Source: Perkinsus chesapeaki (Eukaryota > Perkinsozoa > Perkinsida > Perkinsidae). From it: a DNA stretch of 64,000 nucleotides. This document shows positions 53,401 to 64,000 of this stretch, in pieces. The stretch spans positions 1 through 64,000 of the forward strand of contig JAAPAO010000042.1 in assembly GCA_013115145.1 (NCBI GenBank), written 5' to 3'. Below the pieces are notes generated by a model, which was not told the origin of the DNA, made no database searches, and worked only from the letters and a program-made list of their open reading frames with translations. The translations under genes were made by a program, and so were the position numbers. Positions within the stretch are counted from its first letter, which is position 1, and each line of letters opens with the position of its first letter.

Positions 53401-56040
53401 AATTTTCAGGAACCGTGTTGTGTTTGCTGGTTATGGTCCAAAGACGGGCGCGTTAAAAGTATCGTCTGCATTACCGCCACCGAAGCTCGATGAAGTTGTG
53501 GATGATTTTATGGCCGATTATACCGATGCAAAGAGAAGGGTTAAATTGAGGAGGAATATCGAAAGGGTTGGTTGTTATCGATCAATCGGGCGCGCGCTTT
53601 TTACACCAAATCCGAATAGGCACACCGGGAAGCGGAGGGGAAGATAGGATCTCGAGGTGGCTCTGATGGGGAAAGAACGAGACCGTCTACGAGGTGAGAG
53701 GGAAGGATTCGATAAGGCTTGGGTGATTGTATTTGTGTTAGGGAGACAGGTACCCCACAGAATTGCAGACGATTACAGAAGAGAGCGGTATGGGAATTAA
53801 TGCATGCTGGAAGACCTTCGTCGAATTCTTCACGGTGTGAATTGCCCGTCTTATGGCGGAAATAATTTGCCTTATGTATCGAGTTGAGTAATTTCAATTG
53901 AAGATTTCCGTAGCGCGTGACTTTTGATGCCGCCTACGCCTTCGGGAGGGGAAGTTGGCAGCGGCGGGGGGCAACAGAAGGGTCAGCGATCGGGTCAGGT
54001 CTCTGGCGATCAGGTGCGAATGGGACACGACACAAAAAATCTGCACGCATACACAGGTACTTTCTTTCGACGTCATTGTATCGAAATCAGTGACGGAAGC
54101 CGCGGAGTTCCTACGAACGGCCCAGATGGGAATAGACCGTCAGAAGGTTAGCGGAGCGAATCGATTCATGTTTACCGTTTTTGTTTTCTAGGAATATTTG
54201 GCGCAGCGCGAGGCTGAGCTTAAAAGGGGTGAGACTAGATTGTTGAGAGGACAGAGAAGATTGAAAATGCAAAAGAAAAAACTACGGCGAATAATAAGAG
54301 GAATTGTAAGTGGATAGGAAAATCTACATAGTGCGAAAGATACGCGGATTTGTTCAAGTGCCGGATTTCGTACGGCATTTCGAGAAAATGAGAAAGACCT
54401 CTGAATGCGCGTGAGTGTTATTTTCTCACTCGTCACGAAATTGCATACAGTACGCGACATCTAGAGATGCGTGGTCTTTCAGCAATCGATTGGCATATCT
54501 CTCGATTCAAGTGGCTCTGAAAGGAGCGATTCATCAACAAGCAGCTCAGAGTCCACCGACGAGTTTGCTCGTAAACAGCAGAAGAAGCGCCCAGCTGGTC
54601 GGTCACGAACACCTGTGATGAACCGACGACCAACTAAGAAACGGAAAACGACAAACGAAACGACGGGAACAACAACTGACTCTAGGAAAACTGATAGCTC
54701 AGTTACAGCACCGGTGAGATGAATATATTGGTAATTCCGTGGCGCAGTGACGGTTTTAGGGACCATGCGAAGGTGAGGGGTCTCCGGGTGTGGTGGATCC
54801 GGCAGTGCAACAGGAAGAAAAAGAAGCGAAAGCGGCTGGCTCGTTCAACAGTGAAAATGGGAAGGTTTTTTGGAATAGGAGAAGTCGAGCCTGGATTGCA
54901 AGGTGAGGCAGTTAAGTGCACGCATGCACAAGAAGAGCATTACCAAGTCTACTCAGAAGGGTCTGATTCAATGTTGTCGAGGGTTTGTTGCCTCCTTCCG
55001 GTCCAGGAAAATATCTTCCTAGATCGGTTTGTGTTTTATAGTGGTATTTTTTGGTCCGGATATGTGAGGCTGAAAGAGTCCCATGGCCAGCGAGTCGTAG
55101 GGCAACACCAATGCTCCGAGAGGGAAGGCTTCCAATTCTTTATGGGAAAACAAATTCATGCAGAAAAATTAAGTACATCTTCGCATTGGGAACCTCTCGA
55201 CGCTTGAAGAGCTGTTGATCAGTTGGAAGGATGAGGAAAGTGGCGGTTGGAGGACGAAGTCGTTTAATCCCCGAACAAAGTATGACGGAAATGTCCAGTC
55301 GGCTCGAGACGATGCGATAGGTAGGTCCTTCTGAGATGGCGAGTTGCTGATTTAAGCGAGTAGTGTTCCTTACCGCGCGACCGAAAGTGAAATCGCCGGC
55401 GTCGAGCGATCCGACAAAGAAGGAGGCATCCTCTGGTGGAGAGGACGACGAAGAACACGAGGGGGAAATTCAAACCGAGGTATAATTATGTGGCGCAGTG
55501 ACTATTGGCATGGTATCTTGCTCAGATGCTTAATGGCGAAGATGCCGAGGAAGGAGGTAAGATTACACTTGGTGGCATTTTTAGAATAATCGCTAGTGGT
55601 GGAATGAAGATTGCATCCGGGGAGGCGTTTTCTGGGTTCACAGATGAAGAATGGGCACATTAAACAAATACATAGGAAAGGCCCATTTAAACGGGACTTG
55701 AAGGGAAACTAACATTTCAAAGTATTTCCGATTTTACGATAGGAAATCAGAACTCGGTTGGCATTAAGCATGTACTCCAATACTGAAAAAAATTATTGTT
55801 GAGGGCCCACTCGAGCGTGCTTTGCAAGTTCTCGAAAATTTCTAATATTTCGTTCTGCATGCCGTTGCAGCGATCGGCTGCATGCTCGCAGAAATGGCCG
55901 AGAATTCCCCTTGAATGTTCGAGACGTGGATTTTTACACCTTGTTGAGCTTCATGGCAGGTTCTCGTAAACATGATAATGAAGCGGAAGTGATTGATGCG
56001 ACATGGGTTGATCCCAGCAAACCATTGGTGAGCTTTTAAT
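47430..56040 (+). CDS. Very long multi-exon coiled-coil protein
   Basis: An ATG at 47430 opens MSHPFGWSTNDDSTSDGEDN. Downstream, many short plus-strand exons with good AG/GT borders encode heptad-like, charged helices. Examples are LYWLEKRVVILEKELREVK (about 48415), LERTSLESGDYHAECLRYIA (48604-48719), FLENALKESEERGHLTEAEL (49390-49520), KLEKSLYECRQMIKEMKEEA (49566-49650) and SIQELSYQVRVENRKLLEYI (about 50800-50885). Two more lie at about 51800-51970 and 52337-52455. The 3' part changes character: a compact exon VVFAGYGPKTGALKVSS (about 53411-53550), a Ser/Lys/Thr-rich low-complexity exon (54482-54714) and acidic exons (55385-55490). The last one ends in WVDPSKPLVSF then TAA near 56038. Architecture suggests a cytoskeletal or centrosomal scaffold. 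I recognise no family, and the exon chain is incomplete. Confidence 0.5.
49355..49431 (-). other. tRNA-like relic ending at a splice acceptor
   Basis: On the minus strand the segment containing AAAGGTCGCTGGTTCGAA resembles the 3' half of a tRNA, and weak acceptor-like pairing is possible over 77 nt. The T-stem does not pair, so it is not a working tRNA. It overlaps the 3' end of an intron of the coiled-coil gene, and its terminal CAG is the acceptor. Confidence 0.3.
51462..51539. repeat. Two long one-base-centred palindromes in an AT-rich intron
   Basis: 51462-51484 (11-bp arms) and 51521-51539 (9-bp arms), each with a single central base, lie in intronic DNA of the coiled-coil gene. Confidence 0.92.
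53205..53275 (-). other. tRNA-like relic in an intron
   Basis: On the minus strand a box-A-like TTTGCCGAGTGC is followed at normal distance by a box-B-like CCGGTTCGATTC. The T-stem pairs poorly and the acceptor stem pairs only in part. It shares the word TAGGGAG after box B with the relic at 49355-49431. It is probably a decayed tRNA or tRNA-derived element. Confidence 0.35.
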
Positions 56041-56049
56041 GGCAATTCA

Positions 56050-56815
56050 TAATGGAGAGATGTCGAACCCGTAGAATCTTTATTGCGTTTTCTGCGTGAT
56101 CGGCGTTATCTCGACTTCTGTGGGTGATCGTGTAACACTTAACAATTCTTAACAAGGTCTTAACCGTCAATTCGAATACCTCTCTGAGAGATCGTCCGAA
56201 CGGTATTATATAAAATTATTGTCTTTGGAAATCTTTTGTAGCAACTCCAATTAACGGCTCAAGACTGCCGCATCACTTCTGCCGCATTCAGGCGGAATTG
56301 GGCCTCGCTCGGGCCTTGGGGGGTTTGCTCACGCGATGTATGCCCTTTGTTCGAAAGCTGGCAAATGTGTTATGACCGCGCGCCGCGAAATGCCTGCTTC
56401 AAAAATTATTGACAAATGTACAGATAGTAATTATCATAGGCGTAATAATGTACGCATTTATATTCCTATCCTGCAAATACTCCATGGTGTTAGGCAGCCA
56501 CGAACGATGGACGAGTTGAAGTTGTCGAGTGCAGCCTCGTGTCGTCCTCATCTTCATCTGATGAATCACCGAATCGTCGCCGAGCCTGATTACTGTTTAT
56601 AACATTGATAGTGTATCATTATTCTTGTCAAGTGCAGAGTTGGTCAATGAGCTACCGAATTGAAAGAGTTCACCGCGCGCAACGCCTTTATCCGTGAAGA
56701 ATGATCATTATCCTCACCAAGACATATTCAGACTGCACTTGTTGTATTTTCCAAATCATGTACGTTGGTGAGCAACCTGACACGCTTGATTCATCTTGTT
56801 ATATTTCGGATCATT
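56050..56815. other. Intergenic, no gene seen
   Basis: Only an unsupported plus-strand frame at 56336-56602. Confidence 0.3.
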
Positions 56816-56819
56816 CTTT

Positions 56820-57020
56820 ATGCCGATATTTTTCCTCGCATTATTCTCAACACTTGTTGGTTCGATTTGGTCCGCCGACATCTTGGTCGATGAATACGCA
56901 AGATACGCGGTGAGCTTCCCACGGACAATCATTCCCCAGGAAGGGGTATTTCGTAACCTTCGTGACCTTGAGAAATACGAACGCAACTTGTCGATTTGCA
57001 AAGGAGTCCAAAGGAAGTGA
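56820..57020 (+). CDS. Short putative secreted protein
   Basis: From ATG 56820 a clear signal peptide (MPIFFLALFSTLVGSIWSAD) leads into a 46-residue tail with RTIIPQEGVFRNLRDLEKYE and a single Cys near the end, then TGA. It may be a complete small secreted protein or the first exon of a longer one, as neighbouring genes are multi-exon. No family recognised. The start was chosen because it exactly opens the hydrophobic leader; an upstream in-frame Met would bury it. Confidence 0.4.
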   Translation: MPIFFLALFSTLVGSIWSADILVDEYARYAVSFPRTIIPQEGVFRNLRDLEKYERNLSICKGVQRK

Positions 57021-57200
57021 ACTTACAAGTGCAATCCTTGCGATTTGCCATCTCAATCCAACCCGTTTTATTCGTTCCCCAGGAGGCTTAATGGGGCCAA
57101 TTAAGGTTATGGCTAAATAACGCTTACTTGAATAACCTCAGATCATTCTTGAAACATAACCACGAGCTTTATCAAAATTAGAGCGGCGGCTTGCACCACA

Positions 57201-59344
57201 ATGAGTAACAACTACTCCTTTACGCAAAGCTTCGACAAATTATCTGCCGAATGCGAACTTTTATTAGAGTAGTTTTCCCATCTGTTCCGTCGAGTTGGTT
57301 GAACAGCTACCCGGTGGCGGTATAATAGATAGGGTAAAAGACGTGAACTTGTTAGTATCCAAACCAATTCAGAGGTATGAGAGTTGACTTAAGGCGAGCT
57401 AAATAGCTCTGCAGAGGATCGCCTTTGGCCATCTGAAATTCAACGATTGAATTGGTTCGTATTGGCCTGTGATTACCGTTCTTGCTACAGCAGCGGAGAG
57501 CTGCCACGCATTCCGACTCCCAGTACTCTTACTGAGCACGAATCGTAGGCAAGGTAGGGATCGACTTAGGTAGGGCTTTAGGAGCAACCAGATATCGATG
57601 CAATATCGGACTCCTGACGAAATAGATCCGTATGTCTCATCGAACTGTATGAAATATAGTCGCTCTCGGATTGGGGTTCTGATCAGGAGCCGGACTCCTT
57701 CATCAACATTACACCCTCCCATCGTGCTTGGTGGTACAATGATCTTGATAGTCTCATCACCTCTCGATCTGGCTCACATACGATTATCGTTATGTGGCTG
57801 ACAGAAGCCGAGGAGCTGGAAGCTGCCAAGTTGGGCATAACCAAGATGATAGTCTCAACGAGTTTCGTAGGTATATTACCGACCGGCATAAGGTGCAGAT
57901 CTTTGCACTGCTACCTCCGTTGGCTCGGCCGGAACAGACTTATCTTATTAGCTCTCCCTTGGGCTCTATGAAAAGGTTGTTTATCGCAGAGTATCCTACA
58001 GCGGAAGGTCCGAAAGCGACCTCGTTTGGAATCTTTAGCAGGCTGCTGTTCAGCCGACCTTCTCCGTTTTTTACGTCGAATTCGCTCGGCATGTGGCGCC
58101 CAGATTCTTCCCAGTGTACTTGAAGAATTCTCTCAGTTCATCACCGACGCATGTAAGCGGCCAGTGCCGCCGTCACGCGCCACAAAATGTTATCAGGTTA
58201 CGAGACTATCATAGAGAAACCCAAAGGAATCTCCCGAGCCAGAAATCGAAGTATCCCTTCACTCGTGCCCGTCGCGTGAAGGTCACTACAGATGTGGAAG
58301 CACCGCCCGCACCGTATGGCATGCCTCTCGCCGCGCTGTTGGCACTGCCGTCGGGGATATGGCCAACATCTGCGGCTATGGGGCTTGCTCAGGTTCGGCA
58401 AGGATTGCTGGGCGGAATGAGCGGGTTGGTCAGGTTTATGCTGTTTTATTTGATAGTCCTTTGGGAAGGGAATGCAGTAAAAGTGAAGATGTGTGGCGAT
58501 GTACGAGGGACGTAACAGAAGCTACTTAATATTTTAAAATTATCGAATTGAATTATAATTGCATTGTAAATCTTCAGGTTTGGCCCCGATAGTCGATCAA
58601 GCTGGAATAGAAATCCTAGATGATATTGCACTCATAGGGCATCAGTGTGAGATGCACGCTGCGACCTCAGATACCAACAGTTGTTAGGTACGCTCTCGGA
58701 GGACTGGTGTAGCTTTCAGGGCTACACTTTGCCCGGCGCAATCCAAGAATTCGAGCCCGAGTAGGTTCATTTTGGGTGTGCCGAAATGACGCGTCTGTTA
58801 GGTCGACATCCTCCCGATCGTCGAGGCAAGCTGATAAGATCGTCTGTGCTGTGGAGGAGTCGCTGGGCCTCGGTAGGCCATGTGATTCGCTTTCAACGAG
58901 ATCACGTGAGTAGGTCCTCAGACAGCTCGACGAAGGCTCCGGCAGGAATTTGGCGTCGATGAGGAATTGGATGGTCTCATGGAACTGCTCAAGGACGGCG
59001 CGTCATTAGACAATGACGGTTACGGTATTGTGTAGTTGAAGAACCCACTTAGTTAACATTATCGCAGATGAACCCTCCGGTGCCATTGACTGGGGTTCCG
59101 AGTTCGGGATTAATGTCGAGCCTCGTGGTGACGATGATATTTATGATGATTTAGCGATCGATGATGGCAACGAACATGAAGAAAGTCCGTTGAGGAGTTT
59201 GTGGATAGTATTATGCGCTCATTGATTGGGTGTGTGTCAGGTAGAGAAGAGAGCACGCCAAAGTTCGGCGCCAAAGAGCTGGAGCAGTTTAAATCAGACT
59301 TTGAGAGCGCCACTCAGAAGTTCTTGAAAAGTCCGTTTAACTAG
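57201..59344 (+). CDS. Multi-exon protein of unknown function
   Basis: An in-phase start is readable: exons 57201-57268 (MSNNYSFTQSFDKLSAECEL), 57333-57374 and 57407-57544 (RLWPSEIQRLNWFVLACDYR), with introns of 64 and 32 nt. The middle (57600-58500) has overlapping open frames and I cannot choose the path. One reads NEFRRYITDRHKVQIFALLP, another SVLEEFSQFITDACKRP. The 3' exons are clear again: PIVDQAGIEILDDIALIGHQ (about 58578-58645), a segment with EFGVDEELDGLMELLKDGAS (about 58917-59023) and GAIDWGSEFGINVE with acidic residues (about 59070-59180). The end is FGAKELEQFKSDFESATQKF followed by TAG at 59342-59344. The IDWG word also occurs in CDK5RAP3-type proteins, but the rest does not match them. 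Unassigned. Confidence 0.45.
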
Positions 59345-59446
59345 TTCCGCTGTGGGAATAACTAGGCAGTCGTCTGATAAATCAACATTATCGGGGTATG
59401 GTATTATTAAATACTGAAAACCAACAAGCATTGAGATTGAAATATT

Positions 59447-59519
59447 TTCCGATACCGGGACTCGAACCCGGGTCGCCTGGGTGAAAGCCAGGTATCCTAA
59501 CCAGCTAGACTATATCGGA
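59447..59519 (-). tRNA. tRNA-Glu (anticodon TTC)
   Basis: A 73-nt cloverleaf on the minus strand. The acceptor TCCGATA pairs perfectly with TATCGGA, and the discriminator is A. Box A reads TAGTCTAGCTGG. The anticodon arm is CCTGG-CTTTCAC-CCAGG, and the T-arm GGTTCGAGTCC has a perfect stem. There is no intron, and CCA is not encoded, as in eukaryotes. It lies between two plus-strand protein genes and is transcribed against them. Confidence 0.95.
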
Positions 59520-59559
59520 AGATGCTGAAAAATTCGACAGGTCAGGGTGCCTCACTACC

Positions 59560-61880
59560 CATGCTTCAGGACGAAGCGATACCCGGCTTGTCGCTCTTGT
59601 ATCGCCGGATACCAGTGCAGCTACGTCGGCAATTGCCGATAAGCTCTCTGAATCAGCAAATAAGGTAGACACTTCTTCACTCCAATTAATGTAAGGAGGT
59701 GTATTTCCCAGAGCACTATTCAGGCCACCATCCTACTGTCATCAGCTGAGCCCACTGAAGTCCCCCGAGGCAACGATAACATCTCAATTCTGCGTGTTAA
59801 ACAAACTGCAAATTGGTTGGGTGAGACTCACTACTGGATGACTTGGTTTGGTCCTACTTCAGACTTGCTCACTATGCCTTGGAAAAAGGCAAGGTTCAAC
59901 AGCATCTTCGTCGGTTTCAAAGATGTGTTCAGTATTTGGTCGAATGCGGTGATTCAATTGCCCTCTAGTCTTTCTCCCTCTGACACCTGTAATTGTCCGA
60001 TTCGTGAAAGTGAGTGAGTAAACCAGTCAGGCGTGGAAGCCTCAAAAGTCCTCGGAAGGATATCAGTCTCCATCTCGAAGTCCACAGACGAGCTAGTCAT
60101 TGAAGCACCTACATCGCCAGCACTGGTGATGCGATACTAACAGAACCTGCTGGAGTCACCCTATCAGATCAGCCTGCTAGAGCGCACTTTCCGTTCAAGT
60201 CATCTGCCTTGTATCCGCAACGTTTGGCTCAATGCAACACGAACGCTCACTGTTCAAGGAAGGTCATCGGAAGCGTGCGATCAAAGGTGCCTAATTCTCT
60301 CTACGTTCATCTATGAATTCTTGTCTGTTAGGGGAGACCTTACAACACTCATCCGTTTCACACAAAAGCCGGCCGACCGTATGGAAGGGTTTCTACCGAT
60401 CAGGTTTCTCCCTCACTTAGTAGGTTCCACCATTTCCTATCGTCCACACTAGTTGTCCTGAATCAGGACGTTTTTTCCTCTGAACGCATTGTTAACGCTT
60501 TGAAGGCCTTGGCGGGGAGCATCGGGGAATCCGAGGTTCTCGATAATGGGTCAATATCATCGGCCCATGCAGTACGTCATGCGCGTGCGTGCAGATACAT
60601 TGTGTGGGTGACAGAATCAGAATCCAAGTCTTTCATAGAAGAAATCGGTATGAGACTCGAGGACAAGGATTACGATTTCTCCAAACCAGCTCGGAAGAAG
60701 TAGACACTCTCCTTACCACCACATGTGAAGCCTCTCGTATAGGGCGACTAGTTGGTGGGCAAAAGGCTCTTCCCAAGATGACGGGAAGGCGGCTTCGGTT
60801 GCAACACGTCAACACGGCTTGGGTCTGATTGTTATTATCGGCAAGGGTGTGTGAGCTCTCATTGTGTCTCGAACAGTATGCAGTTGCTGTCAAAGCGAGA
60901 GGAATAGTCGGTCACACGATAGCAGAATACCGAGTGAATCAAATAACGAAAACGAACGAAGCTGCTGCGGTGCTACGGCACTTCCAAGCTCTGACGGCCG
61001 GCGTAACTGACAATGGCAGATTCTCCTTTGTCGAGTGGGGCTCAGGAGAAGGTGAGCTGGCTGCTACTTCTGTAACGGTTAGATGACGTTGTGGTCAGGG
61101 CACTTGTCGATGGCCATGTCACAAGCCTTTCCCGAGGCGACGATCATCTCTGTGGAATCTGATAAACGATCTTCGGTAACTTGAATCAAAGGAGGTGCTT
61201 CTTAATGAGTTACCAGGAGAGACATAGGGCAGCTGGAGCCTCCTTCGTCAAGTCGACGGGCCTGACCAACAATATAGTGTGTAACGGCGACACCACCGAG
61301 GACACAGCTCAGGACCTAGCTGACTGGTCACTAAAACGCCACGTTCTCTTTCCATCTTCGCCCGTTCAGCCCTGAACTGTTCCGATTCCAATGGATTGGC
61401 CAGAAGGTTAGTAGTCCTCGATTAGCGGGGGCATTTGCGAGCAGTGCCTTGACGACGCTCATACCGTTGAGAGCAGGGTCAGCGGTGAGGCCTTCTGTCC
61501 AGTGCAGAACACTCTCTACCAATCCTCAGACATCGTTCCTTCTGACTCTCGTCACTGGGCGTAACATAGGACCGGCTGAGCTCGTGACATCTCGGTTCAT
61601 CGATCGCTACACTACTAGGTTCATAGGTAGCAGAGGTATAGGAGCTACTTGTCATCGCTTACCAGAACCGCACATAACTTCCGATACTGTTCTAAACTGC
61701 AGTTGGTTTGGTGGTGGCCCGCAGTTGGGTATCATTCAATGCGACCTGATAAGATCGTCCCGACAAGTAGGATGCTATTGGAAGTGACAATAGATGCCAA
61801 AACCTGTCAAGGTGCATCACCATTTTAAGTGGTATAAAGATGGCCACAAGCGAACATACACGATGAAGATAATACCGGTG
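59560..61880 (+). CDS. Multi-exon SAM-dependent methyltransferase-like protein
   Basis: The diagnostic part spans two exons. 60877-61051 ends in GRFSFVEWGSG. After a 47-nt intron, the exon from 61099 gives HLSMAMSQAFPEATIISVES. Together they form motif I (E-x-GSGEG-x-LS) and the acidic end of strand 2, as in class I methyltransferases. Upstream exons include TRLVALVSPDTSAATSAIAD (about 59570-59664), STIQATILLSSAEPTEVPRG (from 59713), SGVEASKVLGRISVSIS (from about 60027) and ERIVNALKALAGSIGESEVL (from about 60483). Downstream, GLTNNIVCNGDTTEDTAQDL (about 61260) and KPVKVHHHFKWYKDGHKRTY (about 61800) look coding. Several junctions are unresolved, and these could be two genes. The substrate is unknown. 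Confidence 0.45.
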
Positions 61881-61932
61881 CGGCAAAGTCTTACTAAGCA
61901 ACTTGGCGCCACGTCCGCGGTTGGAGGAGTAA

Positions 61933-62620
61933 GAGTATGCAATTGTTGAAGGCATATTACGATTTGTTTTGAAGGACTGGCGCCAATCGCTGACTCGCCG
62001 GTCTAAAGTCGATGTCGATAACTTGTATGTGGTTGGAGACAACGTACTCAATGTCACCCTGTATCGGGACAAGGACAAATCGCCAATTCCCTACAGTGGG
62101 AGAGAATATCTGTTGTCCATGCGAAATGCTTCTGCTAGTTGCCCCTCTTCGCGCGGTGACGTTGATACTAATAATGCGGCTTGGTCTGTCGTCCGTTGCC
62201 AAGGAAATGCTGTACAAGGAGTTCCTCAGTTTACCACTGTAACCACCGAAGGATTGACAGCAATCGTTAGTCTTCTTAAAGATATGAAGATATGGCACCC
62301 TGGAATATCGTAGCGGTCGGCAATAGATTGGATTATATCGATTATGATAGTCGAGGGAAGACATTCACAAAGGCAGTCCAGCAAGCGTATATGGCATTGA
62401 CTATTCTTGCCAACTATAAAGTACGTTCTCATTCTGCTGAGCAAAGATAGGCTCCCTTTAGCGTACTATCGAGGACTTTGGCCACTGCGATCGAAGCAAG
62501 GCTAAGGTGACTGCCGGCTATGACTTCTTCCCCTATATTCACGAATGTGTTGGAAACTCAAAGTTTAAGGGACCATGCAAGTCTCCAGAACTACCAGTGC
62601 CATGTGCCGACGGCAAGTGA
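61933..62620 (+). CDS. Unknown protein, 3' end of a multi-exon gene
   Basis: A long open segment (61933-62312) reads EYAIVEGILRFVLKDW and later LYVVGDNVLNVTLYRD. It is followed, in another frame, by 62292-62420 (NRLDYIDYDSRGKTFTKAVQ) and, after a clean 41-nt GT-AG intron, by 62462-62620. The last exon is RTIEDFGHCDRSKAKV, GYDFFPYIHECVG, CKSPELPVPCADGK, stop. The last junction is in phase; the first is unresolved. Cysteines concentrate in the C-terminal exon. It may belong to the preceding gene. No family recognised. Confidence 0.4.
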
Positions 62621-62624
62621 GTTG

Positions 62625-63195
62625 ACTGTCTTTCCATTATTGTCTGAAGTGCGTTGCCGCCAATGCCATTAGCGACCCGCCATTCCTGTCTGTAATTGGC
62701 TCGTTGGATGTTCGGAAAGGCGAAGTGAATTGTTTTTCAGGTGCCACCCCGATATGATTAGCTGTCTTCGGGCGCGAGCTGGAGTGACCGAAAAGCTTCC
62801 TGCAGACTAACCTCGCGCGCCCCACAAATGCTGCCTTTCGCTCACTTTCCAGACTAACATGTCTTTTGCGTTACCTGGTAACAGAGAATCGAAAATTCTG
62901 CATGGGAGAGATTCTGCGTGCAAAACGGAGACTTCCATCCGAATGAAAGGGGGCATAAAAGCGAGACGTATAATATCTTATCTCTGAAGAGTGCTAGCGA
63001 ACCCAAGAGGCATCCGCTCTCAATCACCTGTGAGTCTTGACCTATCGAAAACAGAACCAAGAGCCCAGATGCTGTAGTGAGCATCTGGCCCGAGCGCAGT
63101 AAACACCGAAGTCCTCGCTTGGAGGAGACGGCACGCCATCTGCCGTTTCATCTGGCGTCTCCTTCAACAAATTAGCTTGTTCATTAACGTCTCCA
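62625..63195. other. Intergenic with two hairpins
   Basis: No gene is seen. A 9-bp stem with a 6-nt loop lies near 63064-63089 (CCAGATGCT ... AGCATCTGG). A GGAGACG ... CGTCTCC stem spans about 63123-63165. Confidence 0.5.
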
Positions 63196-63199
63196 AAAA

Positions 63200-64000
63200 T
63201 GCCAAATACAAACTCTATTTATTTTTTAATAATAGTATCCCTCTCGACTATCACCCTATCATCTGGTCTTCCTGTAATGATAACTTGCACCGGTGGGCCA
63301 GAGAGCATTTTGGAAGTACTCAGCGGACAGACCACAAGCATAGAGATGCTGTTCGACTGTGGGCAACCTGTTCAAGGCATCAGCCGATCATCTTACATTG
63401 TTGACTCTACCAGAAGATGGCTACCAATAAGATGGGAACTACAGTCCAACATTTCGGACGTGAAAATCAATGGTTCGCAAATCCGGCTAGGTGTTCAATT
63501 GAAAGCCAAAATGGGCAGCTTTGGCTACTACGAGATGCTGGCCATGTTATTTAGCGAGGAGGACGATAACACCGACTACTACGCTCGGTTCAATGTCAGT
63601 GTAGTTCCAGAAAAAGGAGTGGGAGAAGCCAAGTTTGACGATGGGCTGTGGTCGCAATGGTTTTATAACCCTGTCTCTGGTGATCGTACTTTCAACTTTA
63701 ACGCCTCTGCAGCCAGCGCGCCTGACAGACTGCTGTCTAAGCCGATGAATTTGAAATTAGCTTGCCAGGATATTTTGCTGACTGACCGATTCGGTGCTAC
63801 CATACCAGACACACATTGCCGATGGTTGCAGTCAAGGTTCACTCAAAAGAGCTTTTATAATGGCACTCACCATGTCACCACGGGAACGATAACTTTGAAG
63901 CCCGAAGACGTGGCACCGGGGTCACCATTAGACCAGATCAATCCTTGCTTTGCCCTAACAGACGACTTTCACGAGTACGAGTATAGTCCACAGTGGAATA
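63200..64000 (+). CDS. Putative secreted glycoprotein, truncated by the window edge
   Basis: From ATG 63200 the frame stays open to the end of the window (about 266 codons) with no intron. It begins with a signal peptide (MPNTNSIYFLIIVSLSTITL). Several N-glycosylation sequons follow (for example in NISDV, INGSQ, FNVSV, FNASA, YNGTHH), with widely spaced cysteines. The sequence is rich in aromatic and acidic residues (LFSEEDDNTDYYARF, DDGLWSQWFYNPVSGD). I recognise no family. Length, sequons and the absence of stops make it a confident gene; the C-terminus is missing. Confidence 0.75.

Noticed and set aside
57201-59344. Identification as CDK5RAP3 because of IDWG
   Set aside because: Only the four-residue word matches; the N- and C-terminal parts are unlike that family.

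Overview
The window is eukaryotic nuclear DNA. Almost every recognisable protein is split by short GT-AG introns, many only 42-50 nt long, and no operons or ribosome-binding sites are seen. The mix of small secreted cysteine-rich proteins, paralogous pepsin-like proteases, ordinary metabolic enzymes and compact introns fits a protist. My best guess is an alveolate close to Perkinsus, but that is inference from family flavour and not from a marker gene.

Layout: 0-9 kb carries secreted cysteine-rich proteins (766-1011; 3.6-4.6 kb; 8420-8990), a small membrane protein (2154-2573), an intact eight-exon 2-methylisocitrate lyase gene (5243-6881, minus) and two displaced fragments of that gene. 9.5-13.7 kb is a multi-exon, multi-pass RING-H2 ubiquitin ligase of the Tul1/Dsc1 type (minus). 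15-20 kb is gene-poor: a membrane protein, a 28-bp minisatellite with an unsized 100-N gap, and a dense field of short palindromes. 20-42 kb has two near-identical aspartic proteases (20.2 and 38.7 kb), a third broken one (34.7-35.9 kb), a cytochrome P450 (24-25.8 kb), three more cysteine-rich secreted peptides and several dispersed or duplicated repeats. 43-64 kb is gene-dense: L-2-hydroxyglutarate dehydrogenase (nine exons, minus), a divergently transcribed giant coiled-coil gene (plus), a secreted short protein, further multi-exon plus-strand genes including a methyltransferase-like one, tRNA-Glu(TTC), and a secreted glycoprotein-like ORF running off the right edge.

The most unusual signal is structural. 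The non-coding DNA is full of perfect palindromes whose two arms are separated by exactly one base. By eye I count about 70 with arms of 7 bp or more, against about 4 expected by chance in 64 kb. Seven-bp arms are by far the commonest, and the longest arms reach 32 bp. Sequences differ from site to site, and many palindromes overlap in chains where the right arm of one is the left arm of the next. They avoid the exons I could model, except at a frame break in the damaged protease gene. This points to an unrecognised insertion, excision or fold-back process acting across this genome.

Exon models were built by reading, without alignment tools. The lyase, P450 and L2HGDH models keep phase across all or nearly all junctions. 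The large plus-strand genes from 47 to 62.6 kb are only partly resolved.
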